Part shown: positions 1 through 9,362 of the stretch, piece after piece
Layout of the letters: each line of letters begins with the position of its first letter
Numbering within the stretch: position 1 is the stretch's first letter
NCBI GenBank assembly: GCA_964568875.1
Contig: CAZMSH010000016.1
Span: forward strand, 25,368-89,367
DNA from: SLNP01 sp964568875
GTDB taxonomy: Bacteria > Bacteroidota > Bacteroidia > Bacteroidales > VadinHA17
DNA: 64,000 bases
Reading direction: 5' to 3'
Notes under the pieces: model-generated
Databases searched by the model: none
What the model saw: only the letters and a program-made list of their open reading frames with translations
Told to the model about the DNA's origin: nothing
Made by a program: the position numbers and the translations under genes

Positions 1-3000
1 GCCAACCTGCGTGCGGCAGACCTAACCATAATCAAAATTTACAATAACAATATTCCCTACTTCCTGCAAATGAACGATCTCGCAGGGTCAGATTACCTAC
101 GGCAGTACGGACGGCCTGTATACCGTGGTCGCGTCGATCTGATCACAAATCCCTCCATAAACTCCAATACCTGGAACCTCTTCACCATAAACATTTCTGA
201 TTATGTTTCGGTGGAACCGGGGGCCATCTACAGGGTTGAGCTAGGCATGCGCAGATCCTATTCCATGCTTGCATGCCAGGGCACTTCTCCCGACAGCAAG
301 TACGAAGAAGCTCTCGAAAGGCTTGGCGAATCGGGATACTGGGACAGTCCGGGTGAATACTGGGGCACTGAAGAATCTTCATTATTCTACCAGTATGCCT
401 ACGACTGGCGCGAACGTGAAAATCCGTGTTCCGACGCATACTACGATCCTGACAAAAAGCTGCGCCGTAACCTGCTGGCTACCAATATAGGTATCATAGC
501 CAAACAGGGAGGTGACAACCAGCTTAATGTTATTACCAGTGATATCATTACTGCCGGGCCAATGGCTGATGTAAAGATAGAAGTCTACGACCTTCAGATG
601 CAGCTTATAGGGTCGGCAACGAGTGACAGGGATGGCTTCGCTTCACTGCCTGTTGTTCGCAAGCCCTTTCTGCTTGTAGCCTCAACAGCTACTGATAAAA
701 ACTACCTGCGACTTAACGATGGCTCATCGTTATCACTGAGTTCATTCGACATAGCAGGCAGCACCCCTGAGGAGGGTCTTAAAGCTTACATATACGGGGA
801 AAGAGATGTATGGCGTCCGGGCGATTCCATATTTCTTTCCATGTTCGTGAAGGAGATGAACCTCGATATTCCGCAGGACCATCCGGTACAGTTCGAGCTT
901 TTTAATCCGAATGACCAGAGAGTTGATTTTCAGGTACAGACAATAGGAGGAAGAAACCTGCTTACCTTCATCACGCGAACGTCTGAAGATGCCATGACCG
1001 GAAACTACAGGGCCGTGGTTCGCATCGGGGGAGCCTCCTTCACCAAAAGGCTGCGCATCGAGACCGTCAAGCCCAACAGGCTTAAAATTAATCTCACCTT
1101 TGACAGTGAAATACTTGGCGGCGACAAGAAGGAGAACAGAGCAGACCTTAACGCCCGCTGGCTGAGTGGCGCCGTCTCAGGAAACCTGAAAAGCACAGTC
1201 GAAATGCTGATGCGTCCTGCCAGAACCACCTTCGACGGGTACAGCCAGTACAACTTCGACTGTCCTGTCACTACATTTTACTCAGAGACACAGACAGTTT
1301 TCGACGGCAGCATAGATGACAACGGCGATGCTGCCTTCAGGGTAAGCCCCGGTTCCGGCATAAAATCAGCCGGTATGCTGAATGCTCAGTTCACAACGAG
1401 GGTATTCGAGAAGGGTGGAGACGCAAGCATTACCCAAACAACTGTCAGGTATGCTCCTTATCCGGTATTTGTAGGTATCAATTTTCCGGGATTAAGGGGC
1501 AGCAGCCGCATGCTTTTCACCGATGCTGACAATGAAATAAGGCTGGTGACGGTTAACCATCTTGGCAAGCCTGTCAAATCGGAGGTTGAGGTTAAGATAT
1601 TCAAGCTGTCGTACCGCTGGTGGTGGGAGTCGGGCGAAGAACAGCTCGGATACTATGTTTCCGGCAACTATTACAAACCTGTCTTCACGGAAAAGATCAC
1701 CACTTCGTCAAACGGAGAGGGAAAGGTTAATTTCACTATACCGAAGAAAGAGTGGGGACGCTACTTTATAAGAGCCTCTGCTCCCGGCGGCCACGGTACA
1801 GGAAGGATTCTGCTGGTCGACTGGCCCTGGGATTACGGCATGAAAGAGGGTGGAGGCTCAGGAGCAACTGTACTGGCGCTGACAACAGACAAAGAGAAAT
1901 ATGCACCCGGTGACAACATACAGGTTTCATTCCCGTCTCCCGGGGGGGCAAAGGCAATCGTCACCATGGAAAATGCCTCTGGTGTAATCGACCGCTTCAG
2001 GGTTGATACCAAAGCTCCTGCCACTACGGTAAACATAAAGGCCACTCCTGGAATGGCCCCAAACATATATGTATATATTTCTGTGATACAACAGCACGCA
2101 CAGACCAGCAACGACATGCCGGTACGCCTTTATGGGGTGGTGCCGGTAATGGTTGAGGACCCGGGCACACGACTGCAGCCTGTTATTACCATGGCCGATG
2201 AAGTAAGATCGGAACGTATGTTCGAAGTAAAAGTCAGTGAGTCGGCAAATAAGGCCATGAGTTATACCCTGGCAGTTGTGGATGAGGGTCTTCTTGATCT
2301 TACCGGGTTCAGGACACCCAATGCATGGGACTATTTCTATGCCCGTGAGGCCCTGGGGGTAAGGACCTGGGATATTTATGATTATGTTCTGGGAGCCTTT
2401 GGAGGCAAGCTGGAGAAGATATTCGCCATTGGTGGTGACGAGGCGCTTCCCGACCGGTCAGGACAAAAAGTCAATCGTTTCAGGCCGGTGGTAAGGTTTA
2501 TAGGGCCGGTAAGACTTGAAGCAGGAAGGACTAATACTCATAGTATTTCGATGCCCAGGTACACCGGCGCAGTGCGTGTAATGGTGGTAGGAGGAAGTTC
2601 CAGGGCTTACGGGTCGGCAGAAAAATCTGTGTTTGTCCGTGATCCCCTGATGCTGCTGGCCACAGCACCAAGGGTGCTTAGTCCGGGCGAAGAGGTATCG
2701 CTGCCGGTGACTCTGTTTGTTCAGGACGAGAAGATACGTAATGTCACGCTTACTGCTTCAGGCAATGAAATGATAACCTTTGCCGGTAGTAAGCAGGAAG
2801 TACCGGTCAAGGGCATCGGAGAACAGGATGTTGAATTTACCTTTACCGTGGCCGACAGGCAGGGAAAGGGCGAAATAAGGGTTATAGCTGAAGGCGGAGG
2901 AGAAAGGGCTGAATATACAATTGAGATTGAAGTACGAAGTCCCAATCCGCCTGAGACCAGGTCGGAGATTGCGGTTATCAAACCAGGAGAAAAGTATCAG

Positions 3001-4470
3001 AAGAACTTCTCTCCATTCGGTCTTGAAGGAACCAACAGCGCTGTGGTTGAGGTTTCTGCACTGCCATCGGTGAACCTGGAGAAGAGGCTGCAATACCTTA
3101 CCGGCTATCCCCACGGATGCACGGAACAGATAACCTCGGCAGCATTTCCGCAGCTATATCTGAAAGATCTTTACGGCGACAAGCCTGAGATAATGAATAC
3201 GACGATAAAGAACGTACAGCAGGCTATCCATCTGATTGTGTCGCGGCAGATGGCCGGCGGCGGGCTGGCCATGTGGCCCGGGTCGTCATACCAGCCCGAT
3301 GCGTGGATAACCTCGTACGCAGGGCATTTTATGACTGAAGCCAGCCGTAAGGGATATAATATTCCATCAGGATTCATGAGCCGGTGGACAAATTACCAGA
3401 GGCGCGAGGCCCAGCAATGGAGATGGGACCCCAAATATAAGGAGACCGCGACAGCACAGGCTTACCGTTTGTATACCCTGGCGCTGGCAGGTGCTCCTGA
3501 AAGAGGGGCGATGAACAGGCTGCGGGAGACTACCGGAATACCAAAGCTGGCGGGGTGGTTACTGGCCGGGGCCTATGCCGTATCGGGTCGCCCCGAAGCG
3601 GCAACCGGACTGGTCGATGTCAGGTCGACGAATACCGAAGAGGAGTACATGTATTACTATTATGGTGGCGCGGTACGAGACCGTGCTGTAATTCTTCATA
3701 CGCTGCTCCTGCTTAAACAGGAGGAACAGGCCATGATGGTGCTGAGAGATCTGTGCGATGACCTTTCAGGGCAGGGCTGGTACAGTACCCAGTCTACGGC
3801 ATGGGGACTGTTTGCCTATATGAAGTATGTTGAGGCTTATGGAGGAAAAGCAGGTGACGAGGCCAGGTTTACAGTTACGTTTAACGGCAACAGGAGCCGG
3901 CAGAGTCTCACCGGCAGCCGGGTCTTTAACCAGGTGGCTGATCCCCTCGGTTCCGCCAATACCCTGCTTGTGGAGAATGAATCGGAGGTGCCACTGTATG
4001 TTAACCTGGTGATGAAAGGAACACCACAGGCCGGAGATGAAACAGCAGCCTCAAGGAATATGACGATGAGGGTGGAGTATACCGATATGGAGAGCAGGGT
4101 GCTGGATCACAGGGAGTTAAAGCAGGGGACTGATTTTATGATGGTGATGCGTATCACTAACAATTCTTTCAGGACAATTGACAATGTGGCGCTGAGCCAG
4201 ATGGTGCCGTCGGGGTGGGAGATTCGTAACACCCGGCTGTTTGAGGCAGAGACGCCGGTGAAGGAGAGTGCTTTTGACTACCGCGATTTTCGCGATGACA
4301 GGCTTTACACCTATTTTACCCTGAAAGCAGGAGAGACAAAGACTTTCGTGGCATTGCTGAATGCATCATATGCCGGTGACTATTACCAGCCGGCAGTGTG
4401 GTGCGAGGCTATGTATGACGCGAACTACTATGCACGTATTCCGGGAGGTAACGTGAAAGTAGTCAGGTAA
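1..4470 (+). CDS. Bacterial alpha-2-macroglobulin family protein (5' truncated)
   Basis: The reading frame is open from the first base, so the true start lies before the window; the ATG at 70 is internal. The protein is a bacterial alpha-2-macroglobulin (YfhM-like), a large envelope protease trap. Near the N-terminus of what is visible is the MG2-type motif YGERDVWRPGDS, and at codon 1040 is the thioester motif GCTEQ (Cys codon 3118-3120), preceded by TGYPH as in this family. The thioester covalently traps attacking proteases. The C-terminal part holds the alpha-helical thioester domain and a final beta-sandwich. Such genes usually stand next to the gene for PBP1C, which follows here at 6886 but only after a 2.4-kb insert with mgtE on the other strand. 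Family assignment is secure; signal peptide and lipobox are outside the window. Confidence 0.93.
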   Translation, partial: ANLRAADLTIIKIYNNNIPYFLQMNDLAGSDYLRQYGRPVYRGRVDLITNPSINSNTWNLFTINISDYVSVEPGAIYRVELGMRRSYSMLACQGTSPDSKYEEALERLGESGYWDSPGEYWGTEESSLFYQYAYDWRERENPCSDAYYDPDKKLRRNLLATNIGIIAKQGGDNQLNVITSDIITAGPMADVKIEVYDLQMQLIGSATSDRDGFASLPVVRKPFLLVASTATDKNYLRLNDGSSLSLSSFDIAGSTPEEGLKAYIYGERDVWRPGDSIFLSMFVKEMNLDIPQDHPVQFELFNPNDQRVDFQVQTIGGRNLLTFITRTSEDAMTGNYRAVVRIGGASFTKRLRIETVKPNRLKINLTFDSEILGGDKKENRADLNARWLSGAVSGNLKSTVEMLMRPARTTFDGYSQYNFDCPVTTFYSETQTVFDGSIDDNGDAAFRVSPGSGIKSAGMLNAQFTTRVFEKGGDASITQTTVRYAPYPVFVGINFPGLRGSSRMLFTDADNEIRLVTVNHLGKPVKSEVEVKIFKLSYRWWWESGEEQLGYYVSGNYYKPVFTEKITTSSNGEGKVNFTIPKKEWGRYFIRASAPGGHGTGRILLVDWPWDYGMKEGGGSGATVLALTTDKEKYAPGDNIQVSFPSPGGAKAIVTMENASGVIDRFRVDTKAPATTVNIKATPGMAPNIYVYISVIQQHAQTSNDMPVRLYGVVPVMVEDPGTRLQPVITMADEVRSERMFEVKVSESANKAMSYTLAVVDEGLLDLTGFRTPNAWDYFYAREALGVRTWDIYDYVLGAFGGKLEKIFAIGGDEALPDRSGQKVNRFRPVVRFIGPVRLEAGRTNTHSISMPRYTGAVRVMVVGGSSRAYGSAEKSVFVRDPLMLLATAPRVLSPGEEVSLPVTLFVQDEKIRNVTLTASGNEMITFAGSKQEVPVKGIGEQDVEFTFTVADRQGKGEIRVIAEGGGERAEYTIEIEVRSPNPPETRSEIAVIKPGEKYQKNFSPFGLEGTNSAVVEVSALPSVNLEKRLQYLTGYPHGCTEQITSAAFPQLYLKDLYGDKPEIMNTTIKNVQQAIHLIVSRQMAGGGLAMWPGSSYQPDAWITSYAGHFMTEASRKGYNIPSGFMSRWTNYQRREAQQWRWDPKYKETATAQAYRLYTLALAGAPERGAMNRLRETTGIPKLAGWLLAGAYAVSGRPEAATGLVDVRSTNTEEEYMYYYYGGAVRDRAVILHTLLLLKQEEQAMMVLRDLCDDLSGQGWYSTQSTAWGLFAYMKYVEAYGGKAGDEARFTVTFNGNRSRQSLTGSRVFNQVADPLGSANTLLVENESEVPLYVNLVMKGTPQAGDETAASRNMTMRVEYTDMESRVLDHRELKQGTDFMMVMRITNNSFRTIDNVALSQMVPSGWEIRNTRLFEAETPVKESAFDYRDFRDDRLYTYFTLKAGETKTFVALLNASYAGDYYQPAVWCEAMYDANYYARIPGGNVKVVR

Positions 4471-4517
4471 GTATTTTCATAATACTCCCTTAACGCCTTA
4501 CAAGCCATTAAAGGCCA

Positions 4518-5864
4518 TTACGCAACGCCTGAAAAATACCATGTTGCTATCGAGAAGTAGATAATCACTCCGGTGATGTCTGCTATTGAAGTGATGAGGG
4601 GTGCACTTGCAGTCGCCGGGTCGAGGCGCAGCCTGGTGAAAATGAATGGCAGTGAAAGGCCGATAAGGCTTCCCACCATTACAGTTGCAACCATTGTAGC
4701 TGAGACGACAATTATGATCTCGGGTGATCTGACCGATGCAACAAGAGATACGGCTGCAGCCATGGTTAATCCCAGCAGGAATGAAACCAGTATTTCTCGT
4801 CCTACCAGCCTGAACCAGTCAGAAAGCTCAACATCACCTGTGGCCAGGGAGCGTATCATCAGAGTTGCCGATTGAGCTCCTGCGTTTCCTCCGCTGCCAA
4901 TAAGAAGGGGCAGGAAGAAAATCAGTGAAACCACCGACTGAATGACATTCTCGTAGTGAGCCAGGGCCGCACCGGAAAAGACATTCATGAACACAAGTGT
5001 GAAAAGCCAGAAGATTCTCTTTTTATAAACGTAAGCGATTCCGGCCCTTAGAGGATTTACTACGGTATCTTTAAAAGCACCGAACTTGTGGAAGTCCTCG
5101 GTGTGCTCCTCCTCCACCACGTCCATCACATCGTCAAACGTGACTATTCCAATAAGGTGCCCTTCGCTGTCAGTAACCGGCAGGGCTATGCGGTCATGAT
5201 CCTGGAAAACCTTGATGGCAGTCTCCTGGTCATCGAATGCGTTAAGTGCAACAAACCTGTTATCAAGCAGATCAGATATTTTCTGATCTGGTTTTGCAAG
5301 AAGTATCTCCCTGATGCGAATATCATCGATAAGATGCCATTCATCATCTATTATATAGATAACATTAAGGGTCTCAGAGTCATGGCCAAATTCCCTTACA
5401 TGCCTGAGGGTCTGCTCAATTGTATAGTTAGCCTTAACTGCGACATAGTCAGGAGTCATAAGTCTTCCTATACTGTACTCGGGGTAGCCGAGAAGAGTCT
5501 GAGCCACCTTGCGCTCTTCAGGTGAAAGTAATAGAATAAGCTTTTGCGACACACTGCCCGGCAGCTCTTCGAGGAAGGCGGTACGGTCGTCAGGATCGAG
5601 GTCATTAAGCAGTGATGCAACCCTGCCGGCACTGCGTGCCAGCTGTTCTACAATCTGCTCCTGCTTTTCGTGTGACAGAAGCTGAAAAGTAAGCTTAGCC
5701 TGTTTCTTGGAGAGAAGGCGAAAGAGGATGACATCATCCTCGTCGCTTAGCATCTCTATTATTACGGCAATATCAACCGGGTCCATTTCTGCCAGTTCAC
5801 TGCGCAGTATCTTCCAGTTACGTTGTTTGATTAACTCCTCAAAATTGATTGCTATGTCAACCAT
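4518..5864 (-). CDS. mgtE: Magnesium transporter MgtE
   Basis: 448-residue inner-membrane Mg2+ channel/transporter, full length for the family. In order it has an acidic MgtE N-terminal domain (about 1-125), a tandem CBS pair (about 130-255) that senses cytosolic Mg2+, and a five-helix membrane domain (about 280-448). The conserved pore-region motif GGNAGAQSATLMIRS is present. The start is the ATG at 5864, preceded at seven bases by a strong AGGAGG (5872-5877), which is unusual in this window, where most genes have A/T-rich leaders. The gene runs convergently to the alpha-2-macroglobulin gene and is alone in its transcription unit. Its 5' leader can form alternative hairpins that would hide or free the ribosome binding site (see separate entry). 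Orthology to mgtE is clear; selectivity for Mg2+ over Co2+ cannot be judged from sequence. Confidence 0.95.
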   Translation of the reverse strand: MVDIAINFEELIKQRNWKILRSELAEMDPVDIAVIIEMLSDEDDVILFRLLSKKQAKLTFQLLSHEKQEQIVEQLARSAGRVASLLNDLDPDDRTAFLEELPGSVSQKLILLLSPEERKVAQTLLGYPEYSIGRLMTPDYVAVKANYTIEQTLRHVREFGHDSETLNVIYIIDDEWHLIDDIRIREILLAKPDQKISDLLDNRFVALNAFDDQETAIKVFQDHDRIALPVTDSEGHLIGIVTFDDVMDVVEEEHTEDFHKFGAFKDTVVNPLRAGIAYVYKKRIFWLFTLVFMNVFSGAALAHYENVIQSVVSLIFFLPLLIGSGGNAGAQSATLMIRSLATGDVELSDWFRLVGREILVSFLLGLTMAAAVSLVASVRSPEIIIVVSATMVATVMVGSLIGLSLPFIFTRLRLDPATASAPLITSIADITGVIIYFSIATWYFSGVA

Positions 5865-5871
5865 TTTGGTG

Positions 5872-5919
5872 CCTCCTTACATTTTTGGCCTGTAAGGAAG
5901 CGTGATAAAGCCCTTACAG
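5872..5919 (-). promoter_or_regulatory. mgtE leader: mutually exclusive hairpins over the ribosome binding site
   Basis: Read on the minus strand, the leader holds three related segments: CTGTAAGG (5912-5919), CCTTACAG (5890-5897) and TGTAAGG (5875-5881). The middle segment can pair with the first (8 bp, loop about 14 nt) or with the third (7 bp, loop about 9 nt). The third segment runs straight into AGG and so forms the AGGAGG ribosome binding site of mgtE. Pairing of middle and third would hide the site; pairing of first and middle would free it. This is what one expects of a translational switch, plausibly sensing Mg2+, but no known riboswitch class was recognised and function is inference. 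Confidence 0.5.
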
Positions 5920-5992
5920 ACAGGTGATTAAATTCAGCCTACTACATAAATTAGGGCCATCGTCCATTGCTAAAAACAAATTGGTTTCGGTG

Positions 5993-6000
5993 CAAAGATA
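5993..6000 (-). promoter_or_regulatory. mgtE -7 promoter element TATCTTTG
   Basis: Exact match to the Bacteroidota -7 consensus TAnnTTTG on the minus strand, about 130 bases upstream of the mgtE start, giving a long leader. The heptamer array begins only 10 bases further upstream, so the -33 region would lie inside the array. Confidence 0.55.
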
Positions 6001-6009
6001 GTAAAAAAT

Positions 6010-6400
6010 GGGTATCAGGTATCAGGTGCCGGGTACCGGGTACCGGGTATCAGGTATCAGGTATCGGGTGCCGGGGACCGGGTATCGGGTATCAGGTATC
6101 AGGTATCAGGTATCGGGTATCAGGTATCAGGTGCCGGGGACCGGGTACCGGGTATCAGGTATCAGGTATCAGGTATCGGGTACCGGGTACCGGGTATCAG
6201 GTATCNNNNNNNNNNNNNNNNNNNNNNNNNNNNNNNNNNNNNNNNNNNNNNNNNNNNNNNNNNNNNNNNNNNNNNNNNNNNNNNNNNNNNNNNNNNNNNN
6301 NNNNNGGTATCAGGTATCAGGTATCGGGTACCGGGTACCGGGTATCAGGTATCAGGTATCGGGTATCGGGTACCGGGTATCGGGTATCGGGTACCGGGTA
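6010..6400 (+). repeat. Heptanucleotide tandem array, unit GGTRYCR (with assembly gap)
   Basis: Back-to-back 7-bp units such as GGTATCA, GGTATCG, GGTACCG and GGTGCCG fill the region on both sides of a 100-N gap, so the true number of units is unknown. Because 7 is not a multiple of 3, the array is open in several frames and produces spurious reading frames rich in YQVSGIRYRV-like text. The array lies between the mgtE promoter and the 3' end of the four-helix-bundle gene. Similar arrays occur at five other places in the window. Confidence 0.97.
6206..6305. other. Assembly gap (100 N)
   Basis: Exactly 100 unknown bases inside the heptamer array. This is a conventional scaffold-gap length, so the real distance is unknown. 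Confidence 0.99.
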
Positions 6401-6417
6401 AAACCAGTCTTCAAAAG

Positions 6418-6771
6418 TTAAACTTTTCTTTTTTGGATCAATCTGTTCAGCATTGCTCCTATAGATTGACAATCAGCTATCAGGGGATCTGAAACTTTGT
6501 CTTCAACATAGCCAATCCTGTTTGCTATAATGAGCTGGGTAATCAATTCAGCTGCCGATCCTTTTGCAATATGAAATTGCTTGATGGACATTCTGTTTGA
6601 ACCAGATTCATCGCCCTCAGCAATATTACTTGCAATGCTAACAGCCGATTTTTGTAATTGACCGCTTAAGTTAAAATCCTTTGAAATAGGACCGTTACGT
6701 GTAATTTGATATACCCTTACAGATAAATCCATGGCAAGTTGCCATACCTTTAGCTCGACAAATTTTCCCAT
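6418..6771 (-). CDS. Four-helix-bundle protein (S23 / 23S rRNA intervening-sequence family)
   Basis: 117 residues, the usual length for the four-helix-bundle family first seen encoded in intervening sequences of 23S rRNA; structural relatives include Avd of diversity-generating retroelements. Family signatures visible are the N-terminal LKVWQLAMDLSVRVY (typically W-x-A-hydrophobic-x-L), the central SAVSIASNIAEG and the KQFHIAKGSAAEL segment. The protein is predicted all-helical, with no membrane segment and a basic C-terminus. No rRNA gene lies nearby, so this is a stand-alone copy. It is closely flanked on both sides by heptamer arrays in opposite orientation (6010-6400 and 6808-6859), giving an inverted-repeat-bounded cassette. 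The cellular role of stand-alone members is not established; nucleic-acid binding is suspected for the family. Confidence 0.88.
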   Translation of the reverse strand: MGKFVELKVWQLAMDLSVRVYQITRNGPISKDFNLSGQLQKSAVSIASNIAEGDESGSNRMSIKQFHIAKGSAAELITQLIIANRIGYVEDKVSDPLIADCQSIGAMLNRLIQKRKV

Positions 6772-6807
6772 ACACAGCGATTTTTTAACAATCTAATATA
6801 TGAAAAT

Positions 6808-6859
6808 CCCTGATACCTAATACCCGATACCCGATACCCGATACCCGATACCCGATACC
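6808..6859 (-). repeat. Heptanucleotide array in inverted orientation
   Basis: On the plus strand this reads GATACCC repeated about seven times, i.e. GGTATCG on the minus strand, the inverse of the array at 6010-6400. The two arrays bracket the four-helix-bundle gene. The array ends about 25 bases before the pbpC start and therefore also occupies the pbpC promoter region. Confidence 0.95.
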
Positions 6860-6885
6860 TTTTTATTCCTATTTTTACTACCTGA

Positions 6886-9279
6886 ATGAAACCTTTTATT
6901 AAAATCATCGGCAGTACCACGGCGATTTTTTTGCTGGCTGTATTGTTGGCTCCGTTGCCCCGTTTCATGTCTCCGCTATCTACGGTGGCAGAGGCTTCTG
7001 ACGGCTCACTGCTGGGGGCACGCATTGCGGGGGACGGACAGTGGCGGTTTCCGGCTCCCGATTCGATACCTCATAAATTTGAGAAGGCTTTGCTGACGTA
7101 TGAGGACAGATGGTTCTATCAACACCCTGGTATTAATCCTGTTTCGCTCGTCAGGGCCTTGAAAATGAATATTGGCAGAGGCGAGATAGTCAGCGGAGGC
7201 AGCACCATCACTATGCAGGTTGCACGAATTGCAGGCGGTAATCCTGTCCGCACTTATACCAGGAAAATTATTGAGATGTTTTCTGCCCTTAAACTTGAGA
7301 TATTAAGATCAAAGAAGGAGATACTGAAAATGTATGTTGCCAATGCCCCTTTCGGTGGTAATATTGTAGGCCTCGAGGCGGCGGTATGGAAATATTCAGG
7401 ATACTCACCATATAGTATGTCATGGGCCGATGCGGCCACCTATGCCGTTCTTCCCAACTCTCCCTCGCTGGTACACCCGGGCCGTAACCGTGAGATTTTA
7501 CGTGGCAAACGTGACATGCTGCTTCTTGAAATGCACCGCAGAGGATATTTCGATTCGCTCACACTGGAGCTTTCCCTTGAAGAACCTGTAATTCCTGAGC
7601 CTCATCCGCTTCCTGCCGATGCACCTCATCTCACCGACTGGCTCCATATTACTGCACCCGGAAGAAGGGTGCGAACTACCATTGACCCCATTCTGCAAAA
7701 GAAAGCAACTGAGATTGTCAATCAGCACGCCAGAGAGCTGAGGGGCAACCTTATCCATAACGCAGCCTGTCTGATAGTTTCAGTTGACAAAGGAGAGGTT
7801 CTTGCTTACGTTGGCAACAGCAGTGCCGACACTACCGGAGAAAACGGACATCAGGTAGATATAATCAGATCGCTGCGCAGTACAGGCAGTATTTTGAAGC
7901 CTTTGCTCTATGCCGGCCTGCTTACTTCCGGAGAGATGCTTCCCGAAGCTCTTCTTCCTGACATACCTGTGCGGTACCCGGGATTTGCTCCCAAAAATTT
8001 CGATGGCAGCTTCGCCGGAGCCGTACCGGCATCAATGGCGCTCGCGCGTTCCCTCAATATACCTTCGGTGAAGATGCTTCAAATGTACACCCCTGCGAGA
8101 TTTCACGACCTGCTTACGAGATGCGGGATCACCAGCTTCAGGGAAACACCCGGCCATTACGGACTTTCGATGATACTGGGAGGGGGTGAGGCCTCGCTGT
8201 GGGAGCTTACCGGCATGTATGCGTCAATGTCGAGGGTGCTGAAGAATTACAGCAACGCAGGAACCTACCTGGATGACAGTTACCATCCGCCTGTGCTGAC
8301 GACTGGCAAAGCAGGAAGCAATCGAGACAGATATGACAATGCCGGAAAGTCAGGGAATATCTCCGGGCCGGAAATGAGGCATGAACAAAATCCGCCATTG
8401 TCGGCCGGAGCTATATGGCTGACCTACAAGGCTCTGCGTGAAGTTAACCGTCCCGATACCGAGGCTGGATGGCAATTTACCGGGCGTACTCCTGACGTGG
8501 CCTGGAAGACAGGTACCAGCTTCGGCTTCAGAGACGCCTGGGCGGTAGGAACGACGCCTGACTATGTGGTCGGTATCTGGACAGGAAATGCGAGTGGAGA
8601 AGGGAGGCCAGGACTTACCGGGGCTTCGTCAGCCGGACCGATACTGTTTGACCTGATTAGCTGGCTCAATCCTTCAGGATGGTTCGAAAGGCCCGGTAGC
8701 GATGAGCTGACCCTTACCGAAGTTTGCAGTGAAAGCGGATACAGAGCCGGCCCTGACTGTGTCGGAATGACTGAGATGTGGATCCCCGTGACCGGACTAA
8801 AGACAGAGGCATGTCCGTATCATACGGTTGTACACCTCAACAGCGAACGCACCGCCAGGGTCAACAGTCTGTGTGCCTCACCGGCAGAGATGGTAACCGG
8901 ACAGTGGTTTGTACTGCCACCTGCCATGGAATATTTTTACCGTCGCCGTAATCCTTCTTACAAAACACTTCCCCCAATGGCTGCGGGCTGTGAAGCAGAC
9001 AGCAGGATACCCGAGATGGAATTCATCTATCCTCCCGGAGAGGCAGGCATCTTCATACCACGTGATCACACAGGCGAAGCCACCAGGTTCGTAGCCGAAA
9101 TTGTCCACCGGGAGTCAGGCATACGGATATTCTGGCATCTCGATGACATATATCTTGGGGAAACAAAATTCATTCACCAGTTTGAAGTGATGACTGCACC
9201 GGGCGAACACAAGATAACAGCTATCGATGAAAAGGGCTATACTGTGGTTACCCGGTTCACAATAAGAAATCAGCAATAA
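6886..9279 (+). CDS. pbpC: Penicillin-binding protein 1C (bifunctional transglycosylase/transpeptidase)
   Basis: 797 residues, normal for PBP1C, which polymerises lipid II and may act in wall repair. An N-terminal membrane anchor (about 6-27) is followed by the GT51 transglycosylase domain, with the motif EDRWFYQHPGINP and the GGSTITMQ motif. The penicillin-binding transpeptidase domain has SILK (Ser335 nucleophile), SLN and KTGT (Lys541). A C-terminal BiPBP_C domain (about 705-797) distinguishes PBP1C from PBP1A/1B. The partner alpha-2-macroglobulin gene lies upstream in the same direction but is separated by mgtE and the repeat-flanked cassette, so the two are unlikely to be co-transcribed here. 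The ATG at 6886 is well placed ahead of the membrane anchor. Catalytic residues are all present, so the enzyme should be active. Confidence 0.95.
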   Translation: MKPFIKIIGSTTAIFLLAVLLAPLPRFMSPLSTVAEASDGSLLGARIAGDGQWRFPAPDSIPHKFEKALLTYEDRWFYQHPGINPVSLVRALKMNIGRGEIVSGGSTITMQVARIAGGNPVRTYTRKIIEMFSALKLEILRSKKEILKMYVANAPFGGNIVGLEAAVWKYSGYSPYSMSWADAATYAVLPNSPSLVHPGRNREILRGKRDMLLLEMHRRGYFDSLTLELSLEEPVIPEPHPLPADAPHLTDWLHITAPGRRVRTTIDPILQKKATEIVNQHARELRGNLIHNAACLIVSVDKGEVLAYVGNSSADTTGENGHQVDIIRSLRSTGSILKPLLYAGLLTSGEMLPEALLPDIPVRYPGFAPKNFDGSFAGAVPASMALARSLNIPSVKMLQMYTPARFHDLLTRCGITSFRETPGHYGLSMILGGGEASLWELTGMYASMSRVLKNYSNAGTYLDDSYHPPVLTTGKAGSNRDRYDNAGKSGNISGPEMRHEQNPPLSAGAIWLTYKALREVNRPDTEAGWQFTGRTPDVAWKTGTSFGFRDAWAVGTTPDYVVGIWTGNASGEGRPGLTGASSAGPILFDLISWLNPSGWFERPGSDELTLTEVCSESGYRAGPDCVGMTEMWIPVTGLKTEACPYHTVVHLNSERTARVNSLCASPAEMVTGQWFVLPPAMEYFYRRRNPSYKTLPPMAAGCEADSRIPEMEFIYPPGEAGIFIPRDHTGEATRFVAEIVHRESGIRIFWHLDDIYLGETKFIHQFEVMTAPGEHKITAIDEKGYTVVTRFTIRNQQ

Positions 9280-9362
9280 TGTCGTTCACGGTCAGAACAT
9301 GACAATGTGAATCAACATATATTTATTAACTTCGTGGTTAAACCTGAAAAATATAACCAGTC

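Noticed and set aside
5865..5992. M-box riboswitch upstream of mgtE
   Set aside because: Leader is too short and the conserved M-box helices were not recognised; only the small three-segment switch is supported.
5967..6421. Long open frames reading YQVSGIRYRV-type repeats
   Set aside because: They are translations of the non-coding heptamer array and span an assembly gap; no start signal and no composition of a real protein.
6418..6771. A 23S rRNA intervening sequence in place
   Set aside because: No rRNA sequence flanks the four-helix-bundle gene; only the gene type and the inverted-repeat plan are similar.
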